A DNA stretch of 64,000 nt. Origin: Planctomyces sp. SH-PL62. Its GTDB lineage: Bacteria; Planctomycetota; Planctomycetia; Isosphaerales; Isosphaeraceae. The stretch spans positions 2,046,001 through 2,110,000 of the forward strand of contig NZ_CP011273.1 in the NCBI RefSeq assembly GCF_001610895.1, given 5' to 3'. The notes under the pieces were generated by a model. That model was not told the origin of the DNA. It worked only from the letters and a program-made list of their open reading frames with translations, and made no database searches. Every line of letters begins with the position of its first letter. The first letter of the stretch is position 1. Position numbers and translations under genes: made by a program. Shown in pieces: positions 9,735-19,770 of the stretch.

Positions 9735-9768
9735 GGATGCGGCGGCGGCGCGTGCCTTCGCCGCATCC
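9735..9768. terminator. hairpin between convergent genes
   Basis: A perfect 10-bp inverted repeat (9735-9744 with 9759-9768, arm GGATGCGGCG) with a 14-base loop lies between the kinase-like gene and the FKBP gene, which converge here. There is no T run, so strength as an intrinsic terminator is uncertain. The position suits a bidirectional terminator. Confidence 0.5.
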
Positions 9769-9819
9769 CGCTCCACGCGGGCGCGACGAAGGTTCGCGTG
9801 GAGGTCCGAGCGGCTCGAC

Positions 9820-10293
9820 TCAGCGGGCGCCGAGCAGCTCGACCTCGAACAGCAGCGTGGCGTTGGGGGGGATGTCCCCGCCGGCGCCGCGGGCGCCATA
9901 GCCGAGCGCCGGGGGGATGAGCAGCTCGCGCTTGCCTCCGACCTTCATCGTCGAGACCCCCTCGTCCCAGCCCTTGATGACCTGGCCGACGCCGAGGGTG
10001 AACTCGAACGACTCGCCCCGGTCGACGGAGCTGTCGAACTTCTTGCCTTTCTTGCCATCCTGCCAGAGCCATCCGGTGTAGTGCATCTCGCAGGTCTGGC
10101 CCTTCTTGGGCGTCGCGCCGTCGCCTTCCTTGGTGTCGCGATATTCCAGCCCGCTCTCGGTCTTCGTCATCTTCTTCTCCTTGGCGGCCTTGTTCTCGTC
10201 CTGGGCCGTCGCCGCGGCCGAGAAGCCCAGCGCCATGAACCCGGCCAGCGCCGCGGAAAGCAACACCCGGGCCAACTTGTCGGCGGTCTTCAA
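9820..10293 (-). CDS. FKBP-type peptidyl-prolyl cis-trans isomerase, secreted
   Basis: The protein has 157 residues. An N-terminal signal peptide (about residues 8-31, ending ATAQ) implies export to the periplasm. It is followed by a single FKBP domain with the expected landmarks: CEMHYTGWL, KFDSSVDRGESFEFTLG, VIKGWDEGV, GGKRELLIPPALGYG and the closing LLFEVELL strand. Length and order match a simple one-domain FKBP without a large dimerisation domain. It should catalyse proline isomerisation in exported proteins. It stands alone on this strand, with a long 503-base upstream gap that presumably holds its promoter. Confidence 0.93.
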   Translation of the reverse strand: MKTADKLARVLLSAALAGFMALGFSAAATAQDENKAAKEKKMTKTESGLEYRDTKEGDGATPKKGQTCEMHYTGWLWQDGKKGKKFDSSVDRGESFEFTLGVGQVIKGWDEGVSTMKVGGKRELLIPPALGYGARGAGGDIPPNATLLFEVELLGAR

Positions 10294-10647
10294 GCGAATC
10301 GCTCCTTCCAGGCGGCATCCATCCCACGTCCCGACACGTTCGGGAACGCGACGAACGCCGAACTTACCATATCCGCGCGTCCCGGAAAACTACCCGACCC
10401 ACCAAACTGTACAAATTATCATGGACACCGCGACAGGCGACGATAGACTGTACATCCGAACCGATGCTCGCCGTTTCCAGACCTTAAGGGGGGACGTGCG
10501 GCGGGATTTCGACCCGAGACGTTGGATTTCGACAAGGATTCGACCGGTTCGGCGAATATCCGCGTGAACATTCGGCGCTCGGGGAGCGTCTTGTCGCCAG
10601 GATCGAACCGCGCCCGGATGGACGAATCGGATTTCGTGGCCTAGATA

Positions 10648-10680
10648 GATCCAGGAGAGATGGTCGACGGGTCCTGGATC
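10648..10680. repeat. inverted repeat in the 10294-10796 gap
   Basis: A perfect 9-bp inverted repeat (arm GATCCAGGA, 10648-10656 with 10672-10680) with a 15-base spacer lies about 117 bases upstream of the small gene at 10797. It could be an operator or an RNA hairpin. Nothing else in the gap reads as a gene or known RNA, apart from the presumed promoter of the leftward FKBP gene. Confidence 0.35.
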
Positions 10681-10796
10681 GGGATCGACGAAGGGTTTGG
10701 AGTCGCCGGCCCCCCCGTTGCGACGACTGCTACCTGCGAAGACGCCCCAAAACGACTTCGAACGCGAGCACGCATTCTCAACGCAAGGACGTCCTC

Positions 10797-11129
10797 ATGT
10801 TGACGCCAGTCCCGACCAAACGCTTGAAGCGGATCGCCGATCACGGGCCGCATCACGTCGTCGCCCAAGGTCCGGCCACTGGTCGCGAAGCCCCCACGGT
10901 GGACTTCGAGTCCGTGACGTCGCCGTCGGCCGAGGAGATCGCCGATGCCCTGCGGCAATCCACGCTTCGCGCCCATTACGCCCTGAAAGACGCCGCGACG
11001 CCCCCGGAGACGCTTCGATCCATCCGCGACGAGGTCGCCGAGTTGGAAAGGGAGATCGATCGCCTCGGCCTTCGGAAGCTCCATCCCTTCCTCTCCGCGC
11101 TCCGTCACCGGATCGAAGGGCTGGCCTGA
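10797..11129 (+). CDS. small protein of unknown function
   Basis: The product is 110 residues. The ATG at 10797 has an AAGGACG ribosome site 6-8 bases upstream. The N-terminus is basic (PTKRLKRIADHG). The C-terminal half is a charged amphipathic helix pair (LRSIRDEVAELEREIDRLG). I recognise no family. A longer frame on the opposite strand has a much less protein-like composition. A 9-bp hairpin lies downstream at 11251. The gene sits between the FKBP gene and a leftward pair, so it is probably transcribed alone. Confidence 0.6.
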   Translation: MLTPVPTKRLKRIADHGPHHVVAQGPATGREAPTVDFESVTSPSAEEIADALRQSTLRAHYALKDAATPPETLRSIRDEVAELEREIDRLGLRKLHPFLSALRHRIEGLA

Positions 11130-11250
11130 CACGGCTCTCGGCAAGCCGAAATATCAAACAAAATTTGAAAGTCGACGACACGGAGTCTTGATCCGCGACT
11201 TCCGCTGAGATATCTTGGCTCTTGACTTCAAACTACGCAGGTTCAGCAAG

Positions 11251-11273
11251 CTGCGCCGATTGAGTCGGCGCAG
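11251..11273. terminator. 9-bp hairpin in the 11130-11481 gap
   Basis: A perfect inverted repeat (arm CTGCGCCGA, loop TTGAG) lies between the rightward small gene and the leftward 81-residue gene, which converge here. No T tract follows. A bidirectional terminator is the simplest reading. The rest of this gap shows no convincing gene. Confidence 0.4.
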
Positions 11274-11481
11274 CGAATTGCGACAGCACAACGAGGCGGG
11301 CGGCGGCGTCCGCCCGGTGTATCGGGAGGAAGAGGGTCTGGCACGCCTGGACGGCTGGACCTCGATCCCAACGGACTCGACCGCGACAGGAGCGGCTGGG
11401 TAATGACACCGACGGCGGCGCCGCCCTCGTTTCTTCTTCGCCGACTCCAAGCCCGATCGGTTGGGGTCGGCGGGTGAGCGG

Positions 11482-11727
11482 TCACTTGCCTCGGCGGCCG
11501 CCCCCTTGCTGGCGTCCCGCCTGCTGGTTGCCCCGGCCGATCTCGACCATGTGGCCCCGGATGGACGCCTCGGCGTTCTTGGCCTGGGCGGCTTCGAGGG
11601 CCTCGCGGGCCTGCTCGGCGGCCGTGGCCTGGGCCTGGCCCTTGGCGGCCTTTTTCACCGACTTCGAGGGCGAGCCGGCGGGCTTGCCGATGGCGTCGCT
11701 GAGCTTGAATTTCCCGATTCCGGCCAT
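11482..11727 (-). CDS. small Lys/Ala-rich protein of unknown function
   Basis: I chose the start at 11727 because a good AGGAG ribosome site precedes it by 8 bases. A further upstream start would overlap the FAD gene and add unlikely Arg/Pro sequence. The product has 81 residues: MAGIGKFKLSDAIGKP, then an Ala/Lys/Gln-rich helix (AAEQAREALEAAQAKNAEA) and a basic Gln/Gly/Arg tail. It contains no cysteine, hydrophobic segment or enzyme motif. It follows the FAD monooxygenase by 29 bases on the same strand, so co-transcription is likely. A basic nucleic-acid-associated protein is possible but speculative. Confidence 0.6.
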   Translation of the reverse strand: MAGIGKFKLSDAIGKPAGSPSKSVKKAAKGQAQATAAEQAREALEAAQAKNAEASIRGHMVEIGRGNQQAGRQQGGGRRGK

Positions 11728-11756
11728 GTCTGGGCTCCTGATAGTTCGACTCGAAC

Positions 11757-13508
11757 TCAGAGGAAGATGCGTTTGACGTAATCGCGGAAGGCCATGGGGT
11801 CCAGCGGTCGGGCGCGGAACCCAATGTAGGCGTCGGGCCGGACGAGGTAGAGGCACGCTCCCTCGGCGCCGAACCGGCGGTGGAGGGCGTTGGCGGGGTC
11901 GGCCAGGCGTTCTCCACGCCAGGCGGGGGAGGCCTCGATCGGGGACTTCGGCTCGATGAGGATCGCGCGGAGTCGGTTCGCCAGGTGGGGGGGGATGAAC
12001 TCTTCCACAAGGAAGTCCACGCGGAAGGCTCCCGATTCGGGCTTGGTCCCCTGGAAGACGAGCAGGACGTGGCGGCCGGCGTCGTCGGTACCGGCCCCGG
12101 GCTGGGATTCCGCGTCAGTGTTGCGGAAGACGAGGTCCGAGAGCCGCAGGGGTAGCCCGGTGACCGGGTCGGACTGGGCCAGCAGGACGTCCGGCAGGCG
12201 GTCGCCGGCCTGGGGGCCCTGGAGGAACGCCCGGCTCGCGTTATAGCCGGTCGCCCCTTCCTCCACGGTCGCGACGAGCCGGCCGGGCCGGTCCTCGGCG
12301 ACGATCGGGCTCCGGCGGTAGGAGACGGCCAGCTCCGAAAGCTCACGCGAGAGCCGACGCCGGACGGCCTCGAGCCGGCCCAGCGAGGCGACCGTCGCGT
12401 CGCGCAGGGCGCGGGTCAGGGGGTTCCGCGCGGCGATCAGCCGCATCACCCAGTCGGTCCCCTTCAAGACTCCTTCGCCGACCGGCCGGCGTTCGGCGTC
12501 GTAGGATTCCAGGAGCGATTCCGGGCCTTGGCCCCGGATCGTCATGGCGAGCTTCCAGGCGAGGTTGGCCGCGTCCTGGACTCCCGTGTTCATCCCCTGG
12601 CCCCCGGCCGGGCTGTGCAGGTGGGCCGCGTCGCCGACGACGAAGCATCGCCCGGCGCGGTAGCGGTCGACTACGCGGCGGTGGATCACGAAGGGGGAGG
12701 TCCAGGACGCCCCTCCCACCTTGCCTCCGAGGCCGGAGATCGGCCCGGCCAGTTCGCGGAGTCGGGCCACGATCGCCTCGGGGGCGTCGACGTCGGCCTT
12801 GCCGGTTCCGTCGATCAGTCGCCAACGGCCATCCTGGGGGAGTGGGACGGCGACCATCGGCCCCTCGTTCGTGAGCACGACCGCCACCTCGTCGGCCGAC
12901 ATCCCCCAATCCACCGCCACGTCGGCCAGCAGGAACCGCTCGGGGTACTCGCCCCCCTCGAACGAGAGCCCCAGGCCGTGCCGGACCGCGCTTCGGGCTC
13001 CGTCGCAGCCGATCAGCCATTTGGCCCGGACGTGGGTCTCCCGGTTTGCTCCGTCCTTCAGGACCGCGGTCGCGCCGTCGAGGTCGGCCTTGAACGAGGA
13101 GAGGCGCGTCCGCCACTCGACTTCGCCCCCCAGTTCCTCCAGGCGTTCCAGCAGGATCCGCTCGGTGCGGGCCTGGGGGAGGATCAGGATGTAAGGAAAC
13201 CGGGTCTCGTCCGGGGAGAGGGTGAGGCGCAGGTCCACGATCCGCTTGGTCCCGCGATAGACGCTGATCCCGTGGACCGCCCGCCCCTCCGCGCGCATCC
13301 GGTCGGCGACCCCCAGCCGGTGGAAAACTTCCATCGTGCCGGCGTGGATCGCCAGGGCGCGGGATTCGCGCTCTGGGGATGGACCGTCCCCCTCGTCGAT
13401 GAGCAGACAGGGGACGCCCCGGCGCCGCAGTTCGCAGGCGAGGCTCAGGCCCGAAGGCCCCGCACCCACCACGAGCACCTCAACCTCGCGATCGATCCAC
13501 TCGGACAT
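11757..13508 (-). CDS. FAD-dependent aromatic-ring hydroxylase-type monooxygenase
   Basis: The start at 13508 gives 583 residues and places the dinucleotide-binding motif near the N-terminus (VLVVGAGPSGLSLACELRRR). Other family marks are the DG motif region (LIGCDGARSAVRHGLG) and the FAD ribityl-binding segment (FVVGDAAHLHSPAGGQGMN). The C-terminal 150 residues resemble the thioredoxin-like domain of the PheA/TfdB/PcpB phenol-hydroxylase group. The family uses NAD(P)H and O2 to hydroxylate aromatic or polyketide substrates; the substrate here cannot be told. A 259-base divergent region separates it from the giant secreted protein. The small gene at 11482 follows it closely. Confidence 0.88.
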   Translation of the reverse strand: MSEWIDREVEVLVVGAGPSGLSLACELRRRGVPCLLIDEGDGPSPERESRALAIHAGTMEVFHRLGVADRMRAEGRAVHGISVYRGTKRIVDLRLTLSPDETRFPYILILPQARTERILLERLEELGGEVEWRTRLSSFKADLDGATAVLKDGANRETHVRAKWLIGCDGARSAVRHGLGLSFEGGEYPERFLLADVAVDWGMSADEVAVVLTNEGPMVAVPLPQDGRWRLIDGTGKADVDAPEAIVARLRELAGPISGLGGKVGGASWTSPFVIHRRVVDRYRAGRCFVVGDAAHLHSPAGGQGMNTGVQDAANLAWKLAMTIRGQGPESLLESYDAERRPVGEGVLKGTDWVMRLIAARNPLTRALRDATVASLGRLEAVRRRLSRELSELAVSYRRSPIVAEDRPGRLVATVEEGATGYNASRAFLQGPQAGDRLPDVLLAQSDPVTGLPLRLSDLVFRNTDAESQPGAGTDDAGRHVLLVFQGTKPESGAFRVDFLVEEFIPPHLANRLRAILIEPKSPIEASPAWRGERLADPANALHRRFGAEGACLYLVRPDAYIGFRARPLDPMAFRDYVKRIFL

Positions 13509-13767
13509 ACTCACGGCCCCCGCCGAAACACCGCGGCCCCGCGCCGGGGCTCCCTTCCACTTTGTCACAGTCTCCGCTCGCACGCCACCGGCCAGATCCC
13601 CTTCCGCCACAATCCCGCACGTCAAATCCGCTCGACCAGACCCTCCCGGATCCAGGATGTCCCTGGGCCTGATGGCGGATCGCGTCCTAAACTTATCATC
13701 GGGCGGGCGGCTCGATCGCGTTCCTCCTGATTGGCCTCGTCGAGAGCAGAAAGAGGGTCCGGTTTTG

Positions 13768-16700
13768 ATGGGCATCCGAAGGCGTCGTCGCTCGTTCATT
13801 CCCGTGGCGGGCGTTCTGGAACAACGAAGGCTCCTGACCCTCTCCGCGCTCTGGCTGGGCCAGGACGGCGGCGATTACGTCGGCACCGAAGGGACGCTCG
13901 TCCAGCAGGCGCCCAACGACTATCAAGACGTCCACTTCCGGCTGACCGGCCTCACCGGGGAAACGGTGGCGCGGGTCGAGGTCGAGCGTTACGGCGGCGG
14001 CGGTTGGAGCTGGAGCCCCCTGGGGGGCAAAAATGCCTTCTTCCGGCCCGACCCCTCGAATCCGACCCTCGGCGACCTCTATCTGGAGCCCTACTTCGCC
14101 GACCCGGCCGGGACGCTCTACCAGGCCGTTCGGGTGATCTACGCCGACGGTTCCGTCGCCCAGGCCGACGTGCGCTCCACCACGGCCGTCGATCCCAACC
14201 TCCGCACGCCCGGCAAGGGTCTCGAAGCGAGCTTTCTCGGCCAGGACGGGCAGGACTGGACCGGGGCCTCGATCGCCGTCGGTCCGGACGGCCATCAGGA
14301 CGTCCACGTCGCCATCGCCAACCTCTCGGCCGGCGCCGCGGGCTACGTCCGGATCACCGCCGCGACCACCCCGCCGCGTTCCTGGGAGGCCGGCGTCAAT
14401 CCCGACGGCCGCTGGAACGCCGAAATGCTCGACCGGGCCGGGACGAGCGCCACGCTGGGGACGACGGCCGACCTCTTCTTCTCCTCGGACGTAAACCTCG
14501 CCAATGTGCCGTTGACGATCCAGGTCTTCTACGACCATTGGAATCCCGACTACCGATCTTACACCAATCGCAGCGGCAAGAGCGACGTCGTCGTCGTCAC
14601 GGCCGGCGCGACGTCCCCCGGCCTGGCGACGCCGGCGGTCGCCGAGGCGAACCTGTCCGGGTTCGTCGCGTCGAGCCGTCCCCAGGACGCCCAGTATCCG
14701 GGATTCTCCCACGCCGCGATCGACGCCGCAAGCCTCGCCGCGCTGCCGTCGCCGCAGTCGTTCGCCACCATCCGATCGGCCGTCCTGAGCGATCGCCGGG
14801 GCGCGGCCTGGCTCTTCCTCAAGCCGGGCGCACCGGCCCCGTACACCGGCTTCCCGAGCCCGACGGCGATGCGGCTCGACGCGGCCTCGGGAGTCCTCGA
14901 CTTCCCCCCCGTCCGCGACGAGAGCGGATCGACGCTCACGCTTCGGCTGACGTTCGACGACGGTTCCGAGGCCGTCTCCCGGTTCGCCGCCGCCACCGCC
15001 GACCTCGGCCGCCTGGCCGTCGACCCCCGCGTCGGGGCGACGACCCGGATCGTGGCCGACGCCGCCGGGCTCCTCGCCGCGATCGACGCCGGAGCCCCGT
15101 CGATCCACCTCCAACCCGGCGTCTACGCGCTTCATCAACCTCTGAACTTCAACCGTCCCGTCCGGATCACGGCTGCGGCCGGGGCCGTGCTGGAGTTCGT
15201 CCTCTCGGACGCGGCGGGCTCCCCCTGGGCCTCGGCGACGGGCGCGATCCAGATCCGCGCCAGCCACGTCGCGCTCGACGGCTTCGCGATCCGATTCCTC
15301 GGCTCGACGGCCCTCTGGAAATCCTCCGCCCGCAACGTGATCCAGGCCGGGATGGGGACCGTGGACGTCGACCTGGCGTTCACGAGGCTGAATATCACGG
15401 CTCCGGCGGCGGCCGTCGCGGGGGTTTACGAGCAGGCCGTGGCGCTCATGAACTTCGAGGACGGCGACACCGGCCTGATCGCCGAAAACGTCCTGCAAGG
15501 GGGCTGGATCCAGCTCGGTGCGGCCCCCTGGCGGGTCGTCGACAACGACTATCGCGGCGCCCTCGCCGACACCATCTCCCCCACATTTCTGAACGCGCAC
15601 CGGAGCTTCGACCTGGTGATCCGGGGCAATCACGCCCACGTCATGGCGCCAAGGGGTATCACTCAGCGCTTCCTCGTCCTGGGCAACGCCGACTCGGGGC
15701 AGGGGATTGGCAACCTGATCGAAAGGAACACGATCGACGGAGGCATCGGCACCCCCGCCTCGGGCGCGCCGGACGGCTACACGAACAATCCCGAGATCAT
15801 CCTCACGGAGACCTATCAGCCGAGGTTCGAGGGCGTCCCGTCGGCCGTCTCGCCGGACGGCTTCATCGTGCAGATCCCCCACCTGCGCGGCCCGGTTCCA
15901 CGAACCGGCGACGTCGTCTCGATCTTGACCGGTCCCTTCGCGGGCCAGTGGCGGATGATCGCCCAGACGCTCGGCCCCACGAGGTATCTGCTCGACGAGC
16001 CGCTCCCCCAGGGCGATTTCGTCATCGCCGTCGGCCGGGGGTTCGTCGACCAGACGTATCGCGATAATACGATCGACCTCCGGGGCATGAGCGCGAATAA
16101 CGTGGCGGTGGTCATCAGCGGCAACCACTGGAACCAGCGTATTGAAGGCAACACGTTCCTCGGCGGCTCCTCGCTGCGGATCGAGGCGGGCTCCAGCGAG
16201 GGGGCCTTCGAGGGCCCTCACCCCGCACCCTGGGGATGGTCGCGGCTGCCGGTGCTCGGGCTGAAAATCAAGGGGAACACCTTCGTCGACTCGGCCGCGA
16301 CGATCCGGGTCTCCCACGACCGATGGGCGAGCAAGGCGAGCGCGGGGCGGACCTACCTCGCCGGCGATTTCTCGGACAACGTCATCCTCTGGTCTAACCC
16401 TTCCCGGCCCGCCGTGACCATTGGCGCAATGGGCGATCCGGGCCGGGGCGAGCTTCCCTACACTCTCTCCAACAACCCCTGGATGACGCCCGTCGAGATC
16501 GTCCTGACCACGCGCGGCAACTGGGGACGCGCCCCCGCGACGGGCGCCCCGGCGACGATGCGCGTGCTGGCCGCGATCCTCGACGGCGCGACGGCCGACG
16601 ACCGACTGTTGAGCCTGCCGACCGCCTCGATCGTCTCGGCCGCGTCGCACGGCCAGGACGGGCGCGACTTCATCGGTTCGGGGCCGAACTCGACAGGCCC

Positions 16701-18297
16701 CGACGGCTTCCAGGACGTCCACATCGTGCTGGCCGGACTCCCGGCCGGGAAGACGATCGCCAGGGTCGTCGTCACCGGCTCCGGCGGGGGCGAATGGCGA
16801 TACCAGGGCGCACCGGGAACCGATCGGGCGGTCCTGGTTCGCAACGGCGTGAAGGCCGACCTATATATTCAACCGTATCAAGACGAATCCGGCCGGTCGC
16901 TCGTCGTTGACATCTACTATACGGACGGCACTTCCTCCCGGGCGATGATGAACAGCCTGTACGCCTCGGCCAAGCTGCCCATGCCGGTGAACGTCTCGAA
17001 CAAGGCCGCGACGGCCGCGATCACCGCGAGGGGCGACAACGCGACGGCGGGGGAGTCTCGAATGCACGCCTTCGACGGCGACCCCCGCACGAAATGGCTG
17101 GACTTCTCCCGCACGAGCTGGATTCAATACGAATTCGCCGGGGGCGTCACCCAGGTCGTCACCCAATACACGATCACCAGCGCCAACGACACCGCGACCT
17201 TCCCAGGCCGCGCCCCCAAAAGCTGGGTCCTCAAGGGCTCCAACGACGGCGTCACCTGGACGACCCTCGACGTCCGCAATGATGAGGCGATCATCACGAA
17301 CCTCACCAGCCGGACCTATACGATCGCCAATTCAACGGCGTTCCACTTCTACCGGCTCGACGCCATCGTCAGCAACGGCGACCCGATCATCCAGATCGGC
17401 GAGATCACTCTCCAGACCCATCGGGTCGTCGCCGTCGCCTCGGGAGGGTCGACGTCCTCGTCCCCGCCCCCCTCCACGGCTCCGTTCGGGTCGGACGCCT
17501 ACTTCACCGGCGGGATGACGTCGAGCACGACGCACGCGATCGACGTGAGCGGCGTCGCTTCTCCCGCGTCGCAATCGGTATACCAGGCCGAGCGATACGG
17601 GAATTTCACGTATACGATCCCGGGATTGACGCCCGGCGGGATCTATACGGTACGCCTGCATTTCGCGGAGATCTACTGGTCGGAGATCGGCCGGCGGACG
17701 TTCGACGTTTTCCTCAACGGGACGAAGGTCCTGGAGCGGTTCGACATCCTGGCCGCGGCCGGGGCCGGGAACCGGGCGATCGTCCGCGAGTTTACGGCGA
17801 CGGCAGACGCCGCGGGGAGCATCGTCGTGGCCTTCAACGGCGACGGCCAGCCCGATTACGCCAAGGTCTCCGGCATCGAGATCGTCGCGCCCGCCTTCGA
17901 CCTGGCCCGGGGCAAGACCGCGACCTCTTCCAGCGACGAGAGCCCCGGCCACGCGGCGGCGGCGGCCCTCGACGGCTCAGCCGCGTCGCGATGGTCGAGC
18001 GGCCAGTGGATGCGCCCCTCCTCCGTCGCCTGGTTCGTGATCGACCTGGGCGCGATCCGCGACTTCGACCGCGTCCGGCTGACCTGGGAGGCCGCGTTCG
18101 CCGTCGATTACGAGATCCAGACGAGCGACGACGGCGACTCCTGGACGACCGTCCGCTCGGTCGTCGGCGCGACCTCCGGTGGCGTCGTCGAGCAGACGAA
18201 TCTCAAGGCGCGCGGACGTTATGTCCGCATTTACATGACTCGCTATAACGCGACCAAAAACTACTCCTTGTACGGCGTGAACGTTTTCGGCTCATGA
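13768..18297 (+). CDS. giant secreted beta-helix/discoidin/malectin protein
   Basis: I chose the ATG at 13768 because it gives the planctomycete N-terminus of a short basic stretch followed by LEQRRLLTLS (residues 17-26), an export-type motif in this phylum. The product is 1509 residues. Three copies of a module with core LGQDGxDxxG...DGxQDVH start near residues 28, 154 and 958. A right-handed parallel beta-helix spans roughly 425-945 (IHLQPGVYALHQPL onward). F5/8 type C (discoidin) domains lie near 1078-1220 and 1376-1509, flanking a malectin-like domain near 1240-1375 (VRLHFAEIYWSEIGRRTFDV). All of these are carbohydrate-binding or processing folds, so a cell-surface polysaccharide role is likely. 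No catalytic residues were assigned. Confidence 0.85.
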   Translation: MGIRRRRRSFIPVAGVLEQRRLLTLSALWLGQDGGDYVGTEGTLVQQAPNDYQDVHFRLTGLTGETVARVEVERYGGGGWSWSPLGGKNAFFRPDPSNPTLGDLYLEPYFADPAGTLYQAVRVIYADGSVAQADVRSTTAVDPNLRTPGKGLEASFLGQDGQDWTGASIAVGPDGHQDVHVAIANLSAGAAGYVRITAATTPPRSWEAGVNPDGRWNAEMLDRAGTSATLGTTADLFFSSDVNLANVPLTIQVFYDHWNPDYRSYTNRSGKSDVVVVTAGATSPGLATPAVAEANLSGFVASSRPQDAQYPGFSHAAIDAASLAALPSPQSFATIRSAVLSDRRGAAWLFLKPGAPAPYTGFPSPTAMRLDAASGVLDFPPVRDESGSTLTLRLTFDDGSEAVSRFAAATADLGRLAVDPRVGATTRIVADAAGLLAAIDAGAPSIHLQPGVYALHQPLNFNRPVRITAAAGAVLEFVLSDAAGSPWASATGAIQIRASHVALDGFAIRFLGSTALWKSSARNVIQAGMGTVDVDLAFTRLNITAPAAAVAGVYEQAVALMNFEDGDTGLIAENVLQGGWIQLGAAPWRVVDNDYRGALADTISPTFLNAHRSFDLVIRGNHAHVMAPRGITQRFLVLGNADSGQGIGNLIERNTIDGGIGTPASGAPDGYTNNPEIILTETYQPRFEGVPSAVSPDGFIVQIPHLRGPVPRTGDVVSILTGPFAGQWRMIAQTLGPTRYLLDEPLPQGDFVIAVGRGFVDQTYRDNTIDLRGMSANNVAVVISGNHWNQRIEGNTFLGGSSLRIEAGSSEGAFEGPHPAPWGWSRLPVLGLKIKGNTFVDSAATIRVSHDRWASKASAGRTYLAGDFSDNVILWSNPSRPAVTIGAMGDPGRGELPYTLSNNPWMTPVEIVLTTRGNWGRAPATGAPATMRVLAAILDGATADDRLLSLPTASIVSAASHGQDGRDFIGSGPNSTGPDGFQDVHIVLAGLPAGKTIARVVVTGSGGGEWRYQGAPGTDRAVLVRNGVKADLYIQPYQDESGRSLVVDIYYTDGTSSRAMMNSLYASAKLPMPVNVSNKAATAAITARGDNATAGESRMHAFDGDPRTKWLDFSRTSWIQYEFAGGVTQVVTQYTITSANDTATFPGRAPKSWVLKGSNDGVTWTTLDVRNDEAIITNLTSRTYTIANSTAFHFYRLDAIVSNGDPIIQIGEITLQTHRVVAVASGGSTSSSPPPSTAPFGSDAYFTGGMTSSTTHAIDVSGVASPASQSVYQAERYGNFTYTIPGLTPGGIYTVRLHFAEIYWSEIGRRTFDVFLNGTKVLERFDILAAAGAGNRAIVREFTATADAAGSIVVAFNGDGQPDYAKVSGIEIVAPAFDLARGKTATSSSDESPGHAAAAALDGSAASRWSSGQWMRPSSVAWFVIDLGAIRDFDRVRLTWEAAFAVDYEIQTSDDGDSWTTVRSVVGATSGGVVEQTNLKARGRYVRIYMTRYNATKNYSLYGVNVFGS

Positions 18298-18358
18298 AGC
18301 GGCCGGGCGTCGCGGCGCGGGTTGTCTGATCGGCCGGATTTCGTTAGATTGGAGAAAA

Positions 18359-18536
18359 TCGACGGGTGCCCGCCCCGGCTTCGCGCCGCGGGGGGGAGAA
18401 TAGGGAAGCCGGTGGGAATCCGGCGCGGGGCCGCCGCTGTAATCGGCCAGGCTTCGGACGCTGCGACCACTGCCGAAAGGCGGGAAGGTCGTCCGAGAGC
18501 CGCTACGAGCCGAGAGCCAGAAGACCTGCCCGTCGA
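18359..18536 (+). promoter_or_regulatory. cobalamin (B12) riboswitch aptamer
   Basis: All core blocks of the family are present in order. They are the P1 5' arm with GACGGGTGCC, the block AGGGAAGCCGGTGGGAATCC, then GCGGGGCCGCCGCTGTAA, then CCACTG and GGGAAGG, and finally the B12 box AGCCAGAAGACCTGCC. P1 closes with 8 perfect base pairs (18359-18366 with 18529-18536). The RNA would bind a cobalamin and normally represses the downstream gene when B12 is plentiful. The next gene encodes a DUF1559 protein 146 bases downstream, not a recognisable B12 transporter or synthesis enzyme. Confidence 0.93.
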
Positions 18537-18601
18537 ATCGATGTCGAGACGCCCCGGCCGCGAGCGTCCGCGCGAGCCCCGACGGCAGGCCCACGCCCGC
18601 C

Positions 18602-18664
18602 TCGATCGAGCCCGCCGGATGCGGCCCCCGCGCCGACCCACCCAGCCCGACCCGGCTCGATCGA
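18602..18664 (+). promoter_or_regulatory. candidate expression platform of the riboswitch
   Basis: A perfect 11-bp inverted repeat (arm TCGATCGAGCC, 18602-18612 with 18654-18664) encloses 41 bases and ends five bases before the AAAGG ribosome site of the DUF1559 gene. There is no terminator-like T run. Control of translation initiation through this stem is therefore more likely than transcription termination, but this is inference. Confidence 0.4.
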
Positions 18665-18682
18665 ATCGAAAGGCCCTCCCCG

Positions 18683-19657
<975 letters not shown>

Positions 19658-19770
19658 ATCGGCCCTACCCCGGCGACGAATCCGACCGCCCCGGAAATCC
19701 TCTCGACCCGCCCGACCCCGACGACCGATAACCCGAGAGGACCACCCAGTCTTCCGAGGGGCAATGTGCG

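Noticed and set aside
11215-11403. Short plus-strand frame in the gap after the 110-residue gene
   Set aside because: It has no ribosome site, poor composition and overlaps a hairpin.
13336-13767. Upstream extension of the giant secreted protein
   Set aside because: It overlaps the divergent FAD monooxygenase gene and would put the export motif far from the N-terminus.
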